A stretch of 32,970 nt of DNA, taken from contig JAHBXX010000050.1 in NCBI GenBank assembly GCA_019636245.1, positions 1 to 32,970 on the forward strand, in the 5' to 3' direction. Of this stretch, positions 1-8,522 are shown in pieces (the first letter of the stretch is position 1; each line of letters starts with the position of its first letter). The notes under the pieces were generated by a model. It was not told where the DNA came from. It made no database searches and saw only the letters and a list, made by a program, of their open reading frames with translations. The DNA is from Planctomycetota bacterium. Its GTDB lineage: Bacteria > Planctomycetota > UBA1135 > UBA2386. The translations under genes were made by a program, and so were the position numbers.

Positions 1-2
1 TC

Positions 3-875
3 GACGTCGTCGCGGCGGCGGCCGCGGCCAGGACGATGCCCTGGCGCGCCCCGCAGCACGACCTGCTGGTCGCCGACCGCCCGGAACAGTGGCCTGGCCA
101 CGACCGCGCCGCCGTGCTCGACGGCAGCGCCGCGCGCCACCGGCTGGGGTTCCTGGACGTGGCCGGGCTGCCGCACGCCGGCGAACTGGCGGCCGGCCTC
201 GGCGGCGTGCTCGCGGTCGAGCGCTCGGGCAGCGGCCCGCGGCAAACCGAGCTGCGCCTGCCGCTCACCGCCGACGAGCGGTCGACCTACGACACGGCCT
301 GGCACGCCTTCCTCGGCGCCTTCGACGCCTTCGCCGCCGGACGGGCGCCGGTCGGGTTCGCCGCGTTCGTGCAGGCCGCGCGCCGCGAGCCGGCGTGGCG
401 CCCCGCCCTGTCGGCGTGGCACCGCGCGATCGCCACGGCGGCATGGAACACCGCCAAGGCCGCCGCCTGCGCCGCCCTGCTGCGGCGGCACCGCCGCCAG
501 CGCGTGCTGCTGTTCACGCCCGACCGCGCCAGCACCTACGCGCTGGCCCGCGCCCACCTGGTCGCGCCGGTCACGGCCGAACTGCCGCCGCGCGAACGCG
601 AGGCGACGCTGGCGGCATTCGCGGCCGGCACGCTGCGCATGTTGGCCGGCCCCCGCCTGATCGACCTGGGCGTGCCCGCGGGCGCGGCCGACGTCGGCAT
701 CCTGGTCGGCGGCGGCTTCGGCGCGGCGCAGCGGCAGGCCCGCCTCGCCCGCGTCGGTGCCCACGGCACCGTCTACGAACTCCAAGCCCTGGACACCCTC
801 GAGGTTGGCCGTGCCCATCGCTTCGCTGCCGCCGCTGCCGATCCGTTGGCTGCCGTGGACCCGGACCCTGGATGA
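3..875 (+). CDS. XPB-like superfamily 2 helicase, C-terminal part (5' truncated by window edge)
   Basis: The frame is open to the left edge, so the gene starts outside the window; the ATG at 36 is probably internal. The visible part is the second helicase lobe. VLLFTPD (motif IV-like) is followed by an ELPPRERE...AAFAAGT segment that matches the XPB pattern of restart arginine plus 'F..G', then by RLIDLGVP (motif V region) and GFGAAQRQARLARV (motif VI region). The ending TVYELQALDTLEVGRAHRF matches the XPB tail with its T-x-E. Motif VI is atypical, with alanine where QRxGR has glycine. The protein is presumably a DNA translocase or repair helicase acting with the overlapping downstream nuclease, as XPB acts with Bax1 in archaea. 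The family call rests on the C-terminal motifs and on the neighbour; the ATPase lobe is not visible. Confidence 0.72.
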   Translation, partial: DVVAAAAAARTMPWRAPQHDLLVADRPEQWPGHDRAAVLDGSAARHRLGFLDVAGLPHAGELAAGLGGVLAVERSGSGPRQTELRLPLTADERSTYDTAWHAFLGAFDAFAAGRAPVGFAAFVQAARREPAWRPALSAWHRAIATAAWNTAKAAACAALLRRHRRQRVLLFTPDRASTYALARAHLVAPVTAELPPREREATLAAFAAGTLRMLAGPRLIDLGVPAGAADVGILVGGGFGAAQRQARLARVGAHGTVYELQALDTLEVGRAHRFAAAAADPLAAVDPDPG

Positions 876-1995
876 ACTCGTGCCCCGGTGGCTCGGCGAA
901 GCCGACCTGCCGTGGCTGCGCGACCTGCTGTTCGAAGCCGAGGCCCTGGTCGGTCGGCCACGCACCGAACTGCTCGTCCGCTGGCGGCGCAACGAGCCCG
1001 ATCCGCGCGCCGGCCGCGGCCTGTGGCCCGCGCGCCACGCGCTGTTGGCGCTGCTGCGGCCGCCGCCGGCGGCGCGCGACCACGCCGACCGCCGCCGCGA
1101 TCTGTTCGCCGCGGCCGCCGCCGGCCAGTCGCGGCGGCAGGCCCTCGCGCGCACGGCGGCGCGGCACGGCATCACGCCGGCGACCCTGCTGGCCGACCTG
1201 TTCGCCGACCTGCCCCACGCCCGTCCGCTGCTCTGGCCGGAGCCGGCGCCGACGCCTGGCACGCTGCGGCTCGCCGCCAACCGCTGCCTCGCCGCCGGCC
1301 TGCTCGTCCACGCCGAGGACGCCGAACTGCGCCTCGTCGGCGGCGCGCGCGCGGTGCTGCGGACCGCCTGGCTGCGGGGCCTCGGCCTCGTCGCCGCCCC
1401 TGGCCCGGGCGGCGCGGCGACGTTCCACTGGCGGCGCGGCAGCCGCGGCGCCCGCGCCGCGCGCGACCTCGCGGCACTGGTGCCGCTGCTGCCGTGGACG
1501 CGCCAATTCGAGCTGCGGGCCCGCTGCCGGCTGCCGGGCGCCGTCGGCACCTTCGTGCTCAGCCACCACGACGCGATCCTGCCCGGCCCGGAGCCGCGGC
1601 CGTTCGACAGCGCCCTCGAACGCCGCTTCGCGCTCGACTTCGCGGCCCTCGCGCCCGATTGGGAGTTGCTGCGCGAACCGGCGCCACTGGTCCACGGCGA
1701 CCAGTTCGTGTTTCCCGACTTCCTGGCCAGGCCGCGCGGCGCCGCCGGCGGTTGCTTGCTCGAGGTCGCCGGGCTGCGCGACCCGCTGGCGCTGCCGGCG
1801 CGACTGGCACTGCTGCAGCGCGAGCCACGCTACCTGTTGTGCCTGCCGCGGCGCCACCTGCCGCCGGGCGTCGAGCACGACCGCATCGTGGCGTTCGGTC
1901 GCCGCGTGCCCGCAGCGGCGGTGCGACAGCGCCTCGAACGGATCCTCGCCGCCGACCATGGCGACGCGCCCCCGACGGCGCCGGCGCGCGGCTAG
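811..1995 (+). CDS. DUF790/Bax1-like nuclease, partner of XPB helicase
   Basis: This 394-aa protein matches the DUF790 (Bax1) layout. An N-terminal LVPRWL segment is followed by a helical arginine-rich middle, then a nuclease-like core with VHGDQFVFPDF and, about 14 residues later, LLEVAGLRDP. That corresponds to the family's PDF...EIvGFWtPeY region. At the position where the family usually has lysine (YLrrKL) there is arginine. In archaea Bax1 is a nuclease that binds XPB and cuts DNA bubbles during repair, and the overlap with the helicase gene supports the same pairing here. I chose GTG 811 because GAGG lies at 801-804 and the protein then begins where the family begins; an in-frame GTG at 757 would add 18 unconserved residues. 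The gene overlaps the helicase by 65 nt, which implies coupled translation. Confidence 0.75.
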   Translation: MPIASLPPLPIRWLPWTRTLDELVPRWLGEADLPWLRDLLFEAEALVGRPRTELLVRWRRNEPDPRAGRGLWPARHALLALLRPPPAARDHADRRRDLFAAAAAGQSRRQALARTAARHGITPATLLADLFADLPHARPLLWPEPAPTPGTLRLAANRCLAAGLLVHAEDAELRLVGGARAVLRTAWLRGLGLVAAPGPGGAATFHWRRGSRGARAARDLAALVPLLPWTRQFELRARCRLPGAVGTFVLSHHDAILPGPEPRPFDSALERRFALDFAALAPDWELLREPAPLVHGDQFVFPDFLARPRGAAGGCLLEVAGLRDPLALPARLALLQREPRYLLCLPRRHLPPGVEHDRIVAFGRRVPAAAVRQRLERILAADHGDAPPTAPARG

Positions 1996-2047
1996 GGAAC
2001 ACGAACATACTCCGGGACGCGTGCGTGCCTCGGCCACGGCACCCAGC

Positions 2048-2053
2048 TAGCAT
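2048..2053 (+). promoter_or_regulatory. Candidate -10 element (TAGCAT) for the cytochrome cluster
   Basis: The sequence GCTAGCAT lies 25 nt before the ATG of the 10-heme cytochrome gene, in a region with very few TA dinucleotides. It fits TAnnnT, and similar GCTAnnnT octamers occur at nearly the same distance before other first genes here. No convincing -35 was found. Confidence 0.35.
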
Positions 2054-2078
2054 CCGGCGCGAACCGGAGCGCTCGCCC

Positions 2079-5000
2079 ATGGCCACGTCCCTCTCGCCCT
2101 CGGAACGCACCTCCCCGTCCCCGTCGCCCGTGAGCGGGCGCCACACCCTGCGCATCGTGGGGTTGTCGGCGCTGGCCCTGGCGGGCTTCCAGCTGTTCAG
2201 CTGCCGCTCGACGAAGGACTGGCAACCGTACGAACGACCGGCGCCGGGCGCGGGTGCGGCCATCAGCGCCGCCGCGATGGCGACCGGGCCGGACGGCGTC
2301 TACGTCGAGGATGGCAGCTGTGCGCGCTGCCACCAGGGCTGCACCGATCCGCATCCGGGCGGCCGCGTCGCGTCGTGCACCTTCTGCCATGGCGGCGACG
2401 CGACCAAGGAAGCGCAGGCCGAGGCGCATCCCAAGCCCCGGTTCCCGAACCGCTGGCCGGACTCGGCCAATCCCGAGCGCCCCTACCTGCTGACGATGCG
2501 CGAATCGCAGGAGTGGGTGCGCTTCGTCAACCCCGGCGACCTGCGCGTCGCCAACCAGACCTGCGGTCCGTGCCACCCCGACGAGACGCTGCGGGTGATG
2601 AAGTCGCTGATGACGACGGCGCAGCACTTCTGGGGCACGGCGACCTACGCCAACGGCATCGTCAGCACCAAGCGCTCGATCCTCGGCGAGTCGTACGGAC
2701 CCGACGGCACGCCGCAGCGCATCAACCACGTGATCCGCGAGGAGGGCAAGCCCGACCGGCTGCCGACGGACGAGGAGCTGGCCAGGCACAGCTGGTCGGC
2801 GATCGCGCTGCCGCTGCCGCATTGGGAGGTCACGCAGCCCGGCAACGTGTTCCGCATCTTCGAGCAGGGCAGCCGCCTCGGCACCGCGGCGCTGGGCCTG
2901 AACGGCCTCAACTCGCCGATCCCCGGCCTGCCCGACAAGTTCGAGGACCCAGGTCGCCCTAACAACAAGTCCAGCGACCGCGGCCTCGGCACGCTGAACC
3001 GCGTCGACCTGCCGACGCTGAACGTGCACAAGACGCGGCTCAACGACCCGCACCTGTCGTTCTTCGGCACCAACGACCAGCCTGGCGACTACCGCGGCAG
3101 CGGCTGCACCGGCTGCCACGTCGTCTACGCCAACGACCGCGATCCGGTGCACAGCGCCCTGTACGCGCGGTTCGGCAACACCGGCACCGGCAACGTCGGC
3201 GACGCCGCCGCCTTCCTGCAGCGCCCGGGCTTCGCCCGCGAGGCGACGCCGGACCCGAACATCCCCCAGGATCGCAGCGGCCATCCGATCGCGCACCGCT
3301 TCACGCGCGCGATCCCGTCGAGCACGTGCATGGTCTGCCACATGCACCAGCCGAACAGCTTCCTGAACACCTACTACGGCTTCCAGATGTGGTCGTACGA
3401 GACCGACGGCGACGCCATGTTCCCCGACCGCCAGCGACCGCGCTCGCACGCCGAGGAACGGCAGATCTGGGACCGTAATCCCGAGGGCGCCGTGGTGCGC
3501 GGCAAGTGGGCCGACCGCGCCTTCCTCGCCGCGGTCGCCAGCGACGTCAATCCGAAGCTGCAGCACACGCAGTTCGCCGACTACCACGGCCACGGCTGGA
3601 TCTTCCGCGCCGTCTACAAGACCGACCGCAAGGGCAACCTGCTCGACAAGGACGGCAAGATCGTGCCGTACGACAAGCCGGACAAGTTCGCCGGCACGAT
3701 CCCGCCGCTGGGCCAGTTCCCGGTCGACCGCTCCTGCTTCGTGCCGAAGCCCGGCCAGCCGGTGCACCTGAAGGACATCCACGCCGAGGTCGGCATGCAC
3801 TGCGTCGACTGCCACTTCGAGCAGGACGTGCACGGCGACACGCACCTGTATTCCGAGTACCAGGCGGCGATCCAGATCCAGTGCCAGGACTGCCACGGCA
3901 CCGCCACCGAGCTGGCGACGCTGCGCTTCTCGGGGCCGGCGGCGAAGCCCGAGGGCGGCGAACCGGGCGCGCGCAAGCAGAGCATGACGCAGCGGCCGGA
4001 CCGCTCGATCACCGAGACGCCGTGGGGCAAGGCGCGCTTCGAGGTGAAGACCGTGGACGGTCGGCGCCGCTACATCCAGCGGTCGATGCTGTTCCCCGAC
4101 GTCGAGTGGGAGATCTCGCAGGTCAAGAACAGCTGCGATCCCGACCACCCGGACTACAACGTCAAGTCGGCCTACGCCAAGCTGGCGCAGAAGGCCGACG
4201 GCAGCTGCGCGCACACGCCGGAGAAGATGGACTGCGCGTCCTGCCACACGTCGTGGATGACCTCCTGCTTCGGCTGCCACCTGCCGCAGGAGGCCAACAT
4301 GCGCACCGACATGCACCACTTCGAGGACAAGAAGCTGCGCAACTGGGCCAGCTACAACCCGCAGGTGGCGCGCGACGACGTGTTCATGCTCGGCATCTCG
4401 CCGGACGTCAAGGACAACAAGGTCGCCGTGGTGCGCTCGTCGTCGGCGGTGATGGTGTCGTCGACCGACAGCCAGCGCGCGATCGCCTACAAGCAGCAGC
4501 TGACGGTGGCCGCGAACGGCCTGAACGGGCAGTGCTTCAACACCCACTTCGCCCACACGGTGCGCAAGACCGAGACCCGCAAGTGCTCGGACTGCCACCT
4601 CTCGACCCAGGACGACAACAACGCGTGGCTGGCCCAGACCTTCCTGCTGGGCACCAACTACGTGAACTTCTTCGGCATGTATGCCTACGTCGGCGAGGGC
4701 GAGAAGGGCCTCGAGGCGATCAAGATCACGGAGTGGCCGGAGCCGCAGGCGGTGATCGGGTCGAACCTGCACCGGCTGGCGTTCCCGGACGAGTACGAGG
4801 CCCACGAGCGCGCCGGCCGGCAGCTCGCCGAGGCCGAGCACCACGGCGGCGCGGTGCGCAGCCTCGAGGTGCGCGGGGAGTACCTGTACACCGCCTCGGG
4901 CACCGACGGCTTCCGCGTCTACGACATCGCCAACGTCGCCAACAAGAACTTCAGCGAACGCATCGTCACCGCGCCGGTCTCGCCGCTCGGCCAGGACACC

Positions 5001-6026
5001 CACGTGCGCACGAAGTTCGCCACCGCGGTGGCGCTGCCGACCAACATGTCGATCAGCCTGGGGCGGCCGTGGATCGCCGACAACCGCGAGCAGAACTACC
5101 GCTATCGCGGCCGCGACCAGAACCTGCACGAGACCTACCGCTACGCCTACGTCAGCGACCGCTTCGAGGGCCTGATCCTGGTCGACATCGACTGCCTCAC
5201 CGACGGCGATCCGGACAACAACTTCACCAAGCGCGTGGTGACGTTCAATCCGGGCGGCGCGCTCGACGGCGCCGAGCACCTGGCGATCGCCGGCACCACG
5301 GTCTACGTCTGCTGCAAGCAGGGCCTGGTCGCCGTCGACGTCACCGACCCGCTCGAGCCGAGCCTGCTCGCCACCGTGCCGATCGACGCGCCGACCCACG
5401 TCGCGGTCCAGTTCCGCTACGCGTTCGTCACCAGCCGCCAGGGTCTCGAGGTCGTCGACGTCACCACGCCGAGCCGGATGCAGAAGGTCGCGGGTGCGGT
5501 GGTGCCGCTGGCCGACGCGCGCTCGGTCTACGTCGCCCGCACCTGGGCCTACGTCGGCGCCGGCAAGGACGGCATGGCGATCGTCGACGTCGAGGTGCCG
5601 ACGGCGCCCAAGCTGCTGACGACCTTCACCGCCGACGGCCGTCTCGCCGACGTGCACCAGGTCAAGGTCGGCATGGTCAACGACAGCGTCTATGGCCTGG
5701 TCGCCGACGGCACGTCGGGCTTCCACGTGCTGCAGCTGGTGACGCCCGAGGACGGCGGCCGCAGCGCCTACGGCTTCGCACCCGAGCCGCGGCCGAAGTG
5801 GATCGCCGGCCGCCGCACCCGCGGGCCGGCGCTGGCGATCGCCAAGGGTCTCGAACGCGACCGCGCCGTCGACGAGTCCGGGCACCAGGTGGCCGTGTTC
5901 GGCCGCATCGGCGGCCGCCCGTTCACCCTCGAGGAGATGCAGCGGCTCTACCTGCGCCAGGGCGTGCCCTTCCGGGTGCCGGACGAACCACCGGCCGGCT
6001 GGAAGCCGCCGGCCCAGAAGCGCTGA
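2079..6026 (+). CDS. Decaheme cytochrome c lipoprotein with C-terminal LVIVD beta-propeller
   Basis: The protein has 1315 aa. An N-terminal hydrophobic stretch ends in LFSC (Cys42), a plausible lipobox, so a lipoprotein is likely. Ten CxxCH heme sites begin at Cys 81, 100, 162, 343, 417, 575, 602, 719, 730 and 836. From about residue 900 the chain changes to repeats of the form 'YAYV...GL.VVDV..P' (for example QGLEVVDVTTPSRM and KDGMAIVDVEVPTAP). These are LVIVD repeats, roughly six units, probably a beta-propeller. GGAG at 2066-2069 sits 9 nt before the ATG. As first gene of the cluster with a periplasmic-type multiheme cytochrome and a barrel protein, it is a candidate outer-surface terminal reductase or oxidase. 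Two further CxxxH sequences (Cys686, Cys819) lack the second cysteine. The electron donor or acceptor is unknown. Confidence 0.85.
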   Translation: MATSLSPSERTSPSPSPVSGRHTLRIVGLSALALAGFQLFSCRSTKDWQPYERPAPGAGAAISAAAMATGPDGVYVEDGSCARCHQGCTDPHPGGRVASCTFCHGGDATKEAQAEAHPKPRFPNRWPDSANPERPYLLTMRESQEWVRFVNPGDLRVANQTCGPCHPDETLRVMKSLMTTAQHFWGTATYANGIVSTKRSILGESYGPDGTPQRINHVIREEGKPDRLPTDEELARHSWSAIALPLPHWEVTQPGNVFRIFEQGSRLGTAALGLNGLNSPIPGLPDKFEDPGRPNNKSSDRGLGTLNRVDLPTLNVHKTRLNDPHLSFFGTNDQPGDYRGSGCTGCHVVYANDRDPVHSALYARFGNTGTGNVGDAAAFLQRPGFAREATPDPNIPQDRSGHPIAHRFTRAIPSSTCMVCHMHQPNSFLNTYYGFQMWSYETDGDAMFPDRQRPRSHAEERQIWDRNPEGAVVRGKWADRAFLAAVASDVNPKLQHTQFADYHGHGWIFRAVYKTDRKGNLLDKDGKIVPYDKPDKFAGTIPPLGQFPVDRSCFVPKPGQPVHLKDIHAEVGMHCVDCHFEQDVHGDTHLYSEYQAAIQIQCQDCHGTATELATLRFSGPAAKPEGGEPGARKQSMTQRPDRSITETPWGKARFEVKTVDGRRRYIQRSMLFPDVEWEISQVKNSCDPDHPDYNVKSAYAKLAQKADGSCAHTPEKMDCASCHTSWMTSCFGCHLPQEANMRTDMHHFEDKKLRNWASYNPQVARDDVFMLGISPDVKDNKVAVVRSSSAVMVSSTDSQRAIAYKQQLTVAANGLNGQCFNTHFAHTVRKTETRKCSDCHLSTQDDNNAWLAQTFLLGTNYVNFFGMYAYVGEGEKGLEAIKITEWPEPQAVIGSNLHRLAFPDEYEAHERAGRQLAEAEHHGGAVRSLEVRGEYLYTASGTDGFRVYDIANVANKNFSERIVTAPVSPLGQDTHVRTKFATAVALPTNMSISLGRPWIADNREQNYRYRGRDQNLHETYRYAYVSDRFEGLILVDIDCLTDGDPDNNFTKRVVTFNPGGALDGAEHLAIAGTTVYVCCKQGLVAVDVTDPLEPSLLATVPIDAPTHVAVQFRYAFVTSRQGLEVVDVTTPSRMQKVAGAVVPLADARSVYVARTWAYVGAGKDGMAIVDVEVPTAPKLLTTFTADGRLADVHQVKVGMVNDSVYGLVADGTSGFHVLQLVTPEDGGRSAYGFAPEPRPKWIAGRRTRGPALAIAKGLERDRAVDESGHQVAVFGRIGGRPFTLEEMQRLYLRQGVPFRVPDEPPAGWKPPAQKR

Positions 6027-6158
6027 CCCGCCCCGACCGCCACACCTCGAGGCTGCGCCCGCCATGCGCCCATCGCCCTTCCACCCCAGGACAGCCTCCC
6101 GGTGCGGCGACAGCCCGGCCCCGAACCCGCCGCGGCGATGCGACGGGGAGGCCTGAGC

Positions 6159-8375
6159 ATGGGCAAGCTCGTCTGGGCGGCGACGATCGTCTGGCTCTCC
6201 GGCCCGCTGCTGCTGGCGCCCGCCGAGGGCGCTGTGTTGCCCGGGAACAAACCCTTCAGCCACCTCGAGCACGTGCCGAGCGTGTGGCTCGATCCCGGCG
6301 TGCCCGAGACCTGGCGCGACTGCCGCGGCTGCCATCGCTACGACGGCGACCGCCAGGTCAGCGCCCCCCAGGCCGAGTGCGACAGCTGCCACGTCGGCAC
6401 CGGCCTGCTGCAGCGCGCCTTCGCCGCCGGCTGGGAACGCGACCTGTCCAGGCAGGGCACGCGCACCCGCCAGGCCTTCCGCCACGGCACGCACGGCATG
6501 CTCGAGTGCCGCGAGTGCCACCTGCCGCGCGACAACGACTTCCAGGTCGAGAACTACGAGGTGCGCACGGGCCCCGGCCACTGCGTGCGCTGCCACGAAG
6601 CCGGCCGCGTCGACGCGGCGGTGGTCGCGCGGCTGCGTTGGTTCCGCGGCGCCGTCGACCTGGCGACGGCCGCCGAACTCGGCCTCGCACCGTTCACACC
6701 GCCCGAAGCGGCGCAGCGCGCGGCCTACGCCGACCGCCTCGTCGCCGTCTTCGCCGGCCCGACCGGCGGCCTCAACACCGTGCCGCTGCCGACCGGCGGC
6801 GAGTTCGACCACGGCGACCACCTGGGCCTGGCCTGCGCGGACTGCCACCAGGGCATCCCGGCGGCGGATGCGCGCCAGGTCGGCACCGGCAGCATCCCGA
6901 CGCAGGCCTGCGGCACCTGCCACACCGGCGACGCCGCCGGCACCCCGCTGCCGCCGGCGACCGCGCCCCGCCGCGTCGAGCGCCCGCTGGTTGCGCTCGG
7001 CACGTTCGCGCACGCCGACCACTTCGGCTGGCAGCAGCGCGGCCGCCGGCCGGGCATCAGCACCGCGGCGGGCTACGCCAGGATCGAGGCCGGCTGCACC
7101 GAGTGCCACCGCTACGCCCCCGCGGTCGGTGGGCGCGACTTCCCGTTCTCCCCGGACGGGGGGCCGCACACCTACCTCGCCTGCGTCGGCTGCCACGACG
7201 GTCCCGCCTGGACCACCGGCGAGAGCCGCGCCGCGCCGCGGCACGCCTCGACCGGCGGCTCCGGCAGCGGCTGGCGGGACTGCGCCCGCTGCCACGAGTT
7301 CGGCCAGGACGACCTGACGTCGCGCCGCCCGCACGTCGAGGTCGAACGCCACCGCGAGCGCACCTTCGATTTCCCGGCCCACACGCATCCGGACATCACG
7401 CAGCGCGGCATCATCCGCGCCGGCGAGGCCGGCCGCCCGGAGCGCACCGAGTGCCGGGACTGCCACCGCGCCCGCGTACCCGAACTGCCCTCCCGGCGCC
7501 GGCAGCAGGCGTTCCGCCACGACGTGCACCTGCCCGCCACGCCGAAGGCGGACGATTGCCTGGTCTGCCATCCGCGCGCCGCGGCCGCCGCCGACGCGGC
7601 CGCGCTCGGCGGCGACGACTTCCGCACCTACGACCTCGGCGCCTGCACGCAGTGCCACTGGGGTGGGCCGGTGACCGAGACCACCGTGCCGGAGCCGGCG
7701 CCGCCGCGCGCGCGCGTGGTCGCGTTCCCGCACGGGCCCCATGTCACCAAGGCGCAGCTGGCCTGCGGCGAATGCCACGCGCCGTCCGCCTCCGGACAGG
7801 ACATGACCACCAAGCCCGGGGCGCTGCAGTGCGGCCAGTGCCACGACCACCGCGACGGCGGCCCGACCACGGAGGGCCTGTTCGGCGAGGCGGTCGGCAG
7901 CTGCGCCAGGTGCCACCACGACGAGAAGCCAGCGCCCGGCCAGCGTGCCGTCGCCAAGGTGCCGCCGGCCGGCGAAGGGCACGGCGGCGCCGCGAGCCCG
8001 CGCTACCGGGTCGAGCAGGCGGCGTTCGCCGGCTTCGCGGCCCCGCAGCACCACCCGCTGGGCACCGCCTGCACCGAGTGCCACCGCGCGCACCGCTCGG
8101 CCGACGGCAGCACCCTGACCGCGCAGCTGCTGCCGGCCGCCGACCACCTGTTCGCCGGCAAGGCGGCGAGCGTGCACGGCGGCGGTCCGAAGGAACCGGC
8201 GGATTGCCTGCGCTGCCACTGGAAGCCCGTCGGCAGCTGGCGCGCGGCCGTCGACAGCGCCCAGGGCAAGGAAGAGGACAAGCGGTTCCGGCGGCTGCCC
8301 GAGTCGGCGGCGACGCGGCAGCAGTTCGGCAACCGCAACACCGGCTACCCGGGCGGCGAACGTGCGAAGGGCTGA
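6159..8375 (+). CDS. Periplasmic 17-heme cytochrome c
   Basis: The protein has 738 aa with a signal peptide (hydrophobic core WAATIVWLSGPLLLA, cleavage likely after AEGA at about residue 25) and no other membrane segment. I count 17 CxxCH heme-attachment motifs, from Cys55 to Cys683, about one per 40 residues and spread over nearly the whole chain. Many further histidines could serve as second axial ligands. This composition is typical of nanowire-like electron-transfer cytochromes. A strong Shine-Dalgarno, GGGGAGG at 6145-6151, lies 7 nt before ATG 6159 and decides this start over ATG 6138. The gene sits 132 nt after the decaheme lipoprotein and before the barrel gene, so its likely job is to carry electrons across the periplasm to or through the barrel. 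It has no recognisable enzyme domain. Confidence 0.85.
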   Translation: MGKLVWAATIVWLSGPLLLAPAEGAVLPGNKPFSHLEHVPSVWLDPGVPETWRDCRGCHRYDGDRQVSAPQAECDSCHVGTGLLQRAFAAGWERDLSRQGTRTRQAFRHGTHGMLECRECHLPRDNDFQVENYEVRTGPGHCVRCHEAGRVDAAVVARLRWFRGAVDLATAAELGLAPFTPPEAAQRAAYADRLVAVFAGPTGGLNTVPLPTGGEFDHGDHLGLACADCHQGIPAADARQVGTGSIPTQACGTCHTGDAAGTPLPPATAPRRVERPLVALGTFAHADHFGWQQRGRRPGISTAAGYARIEAGCTECHRYAPAVGGRDFPFSPDGGPHTYLACVGCHDGPAWTTGESRAAPRHASTGGSGSGWRDCARCHEFGQDDLTSRRPHVEVERHRERTFDFPAHTHPDITQRGIIRAGEAGRPERTECRDCHRARVPELPSRRRQQAFRHDVHLPATPKADDCLVCHPRAAAAADAAALGGDDFRTYDLGACTQCHWGGPVTETTVPEPAPPRARVVAFPHGPHVTKAQLACGECHAPSASGQDMTTKPGALQCGQCHDHRDGGPTTEGLFGEAVGSCARCHHDEKPAPGQRAVAKVPPAGEGHGGAASPRYRVEQAAFAGFAAPQHHPLGTACTECHRAHRSADGSTLTAQLLPAADHLFAGKAASVHGGGPKEPADCLRCHWKPVGSWRAAVDSAQGKEEDKRFRRLPESAATRQQFGNRNTGYPGGERAKG

Positions 8376-8522
8376 ACCGATGCGCCCGCGCGTTCCCACC
8401 CGCCTGCAGGCGGCGCGCCGCGCCGGCAGAACCGCGGACAAAGTGCTTTCCGGTCGTCGCCTGGCTCGCTCCAATGCGCCGGCCCTCTCGCTCCTCGCTC
8501 CCCCGCTGCCCATGAGGATGGC

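Noticed and set aside
4135..4550. Counting CxxxH at Cys686 and Cys819 as extra heme sites in the decaheme protein
   Set aside because: Both lack the second cysteine. Known single-cysteine c-type sites keep the cysteine next to histidine, which these do not.
8400..8413. Perfect 14-nt palindrome between the 17-heme and barrel genes as a terminator or operator
   Set aside because: The palindrome has no loop and no U-tract, and single palindromes of this length are not surprising in such GC-rich sequence.
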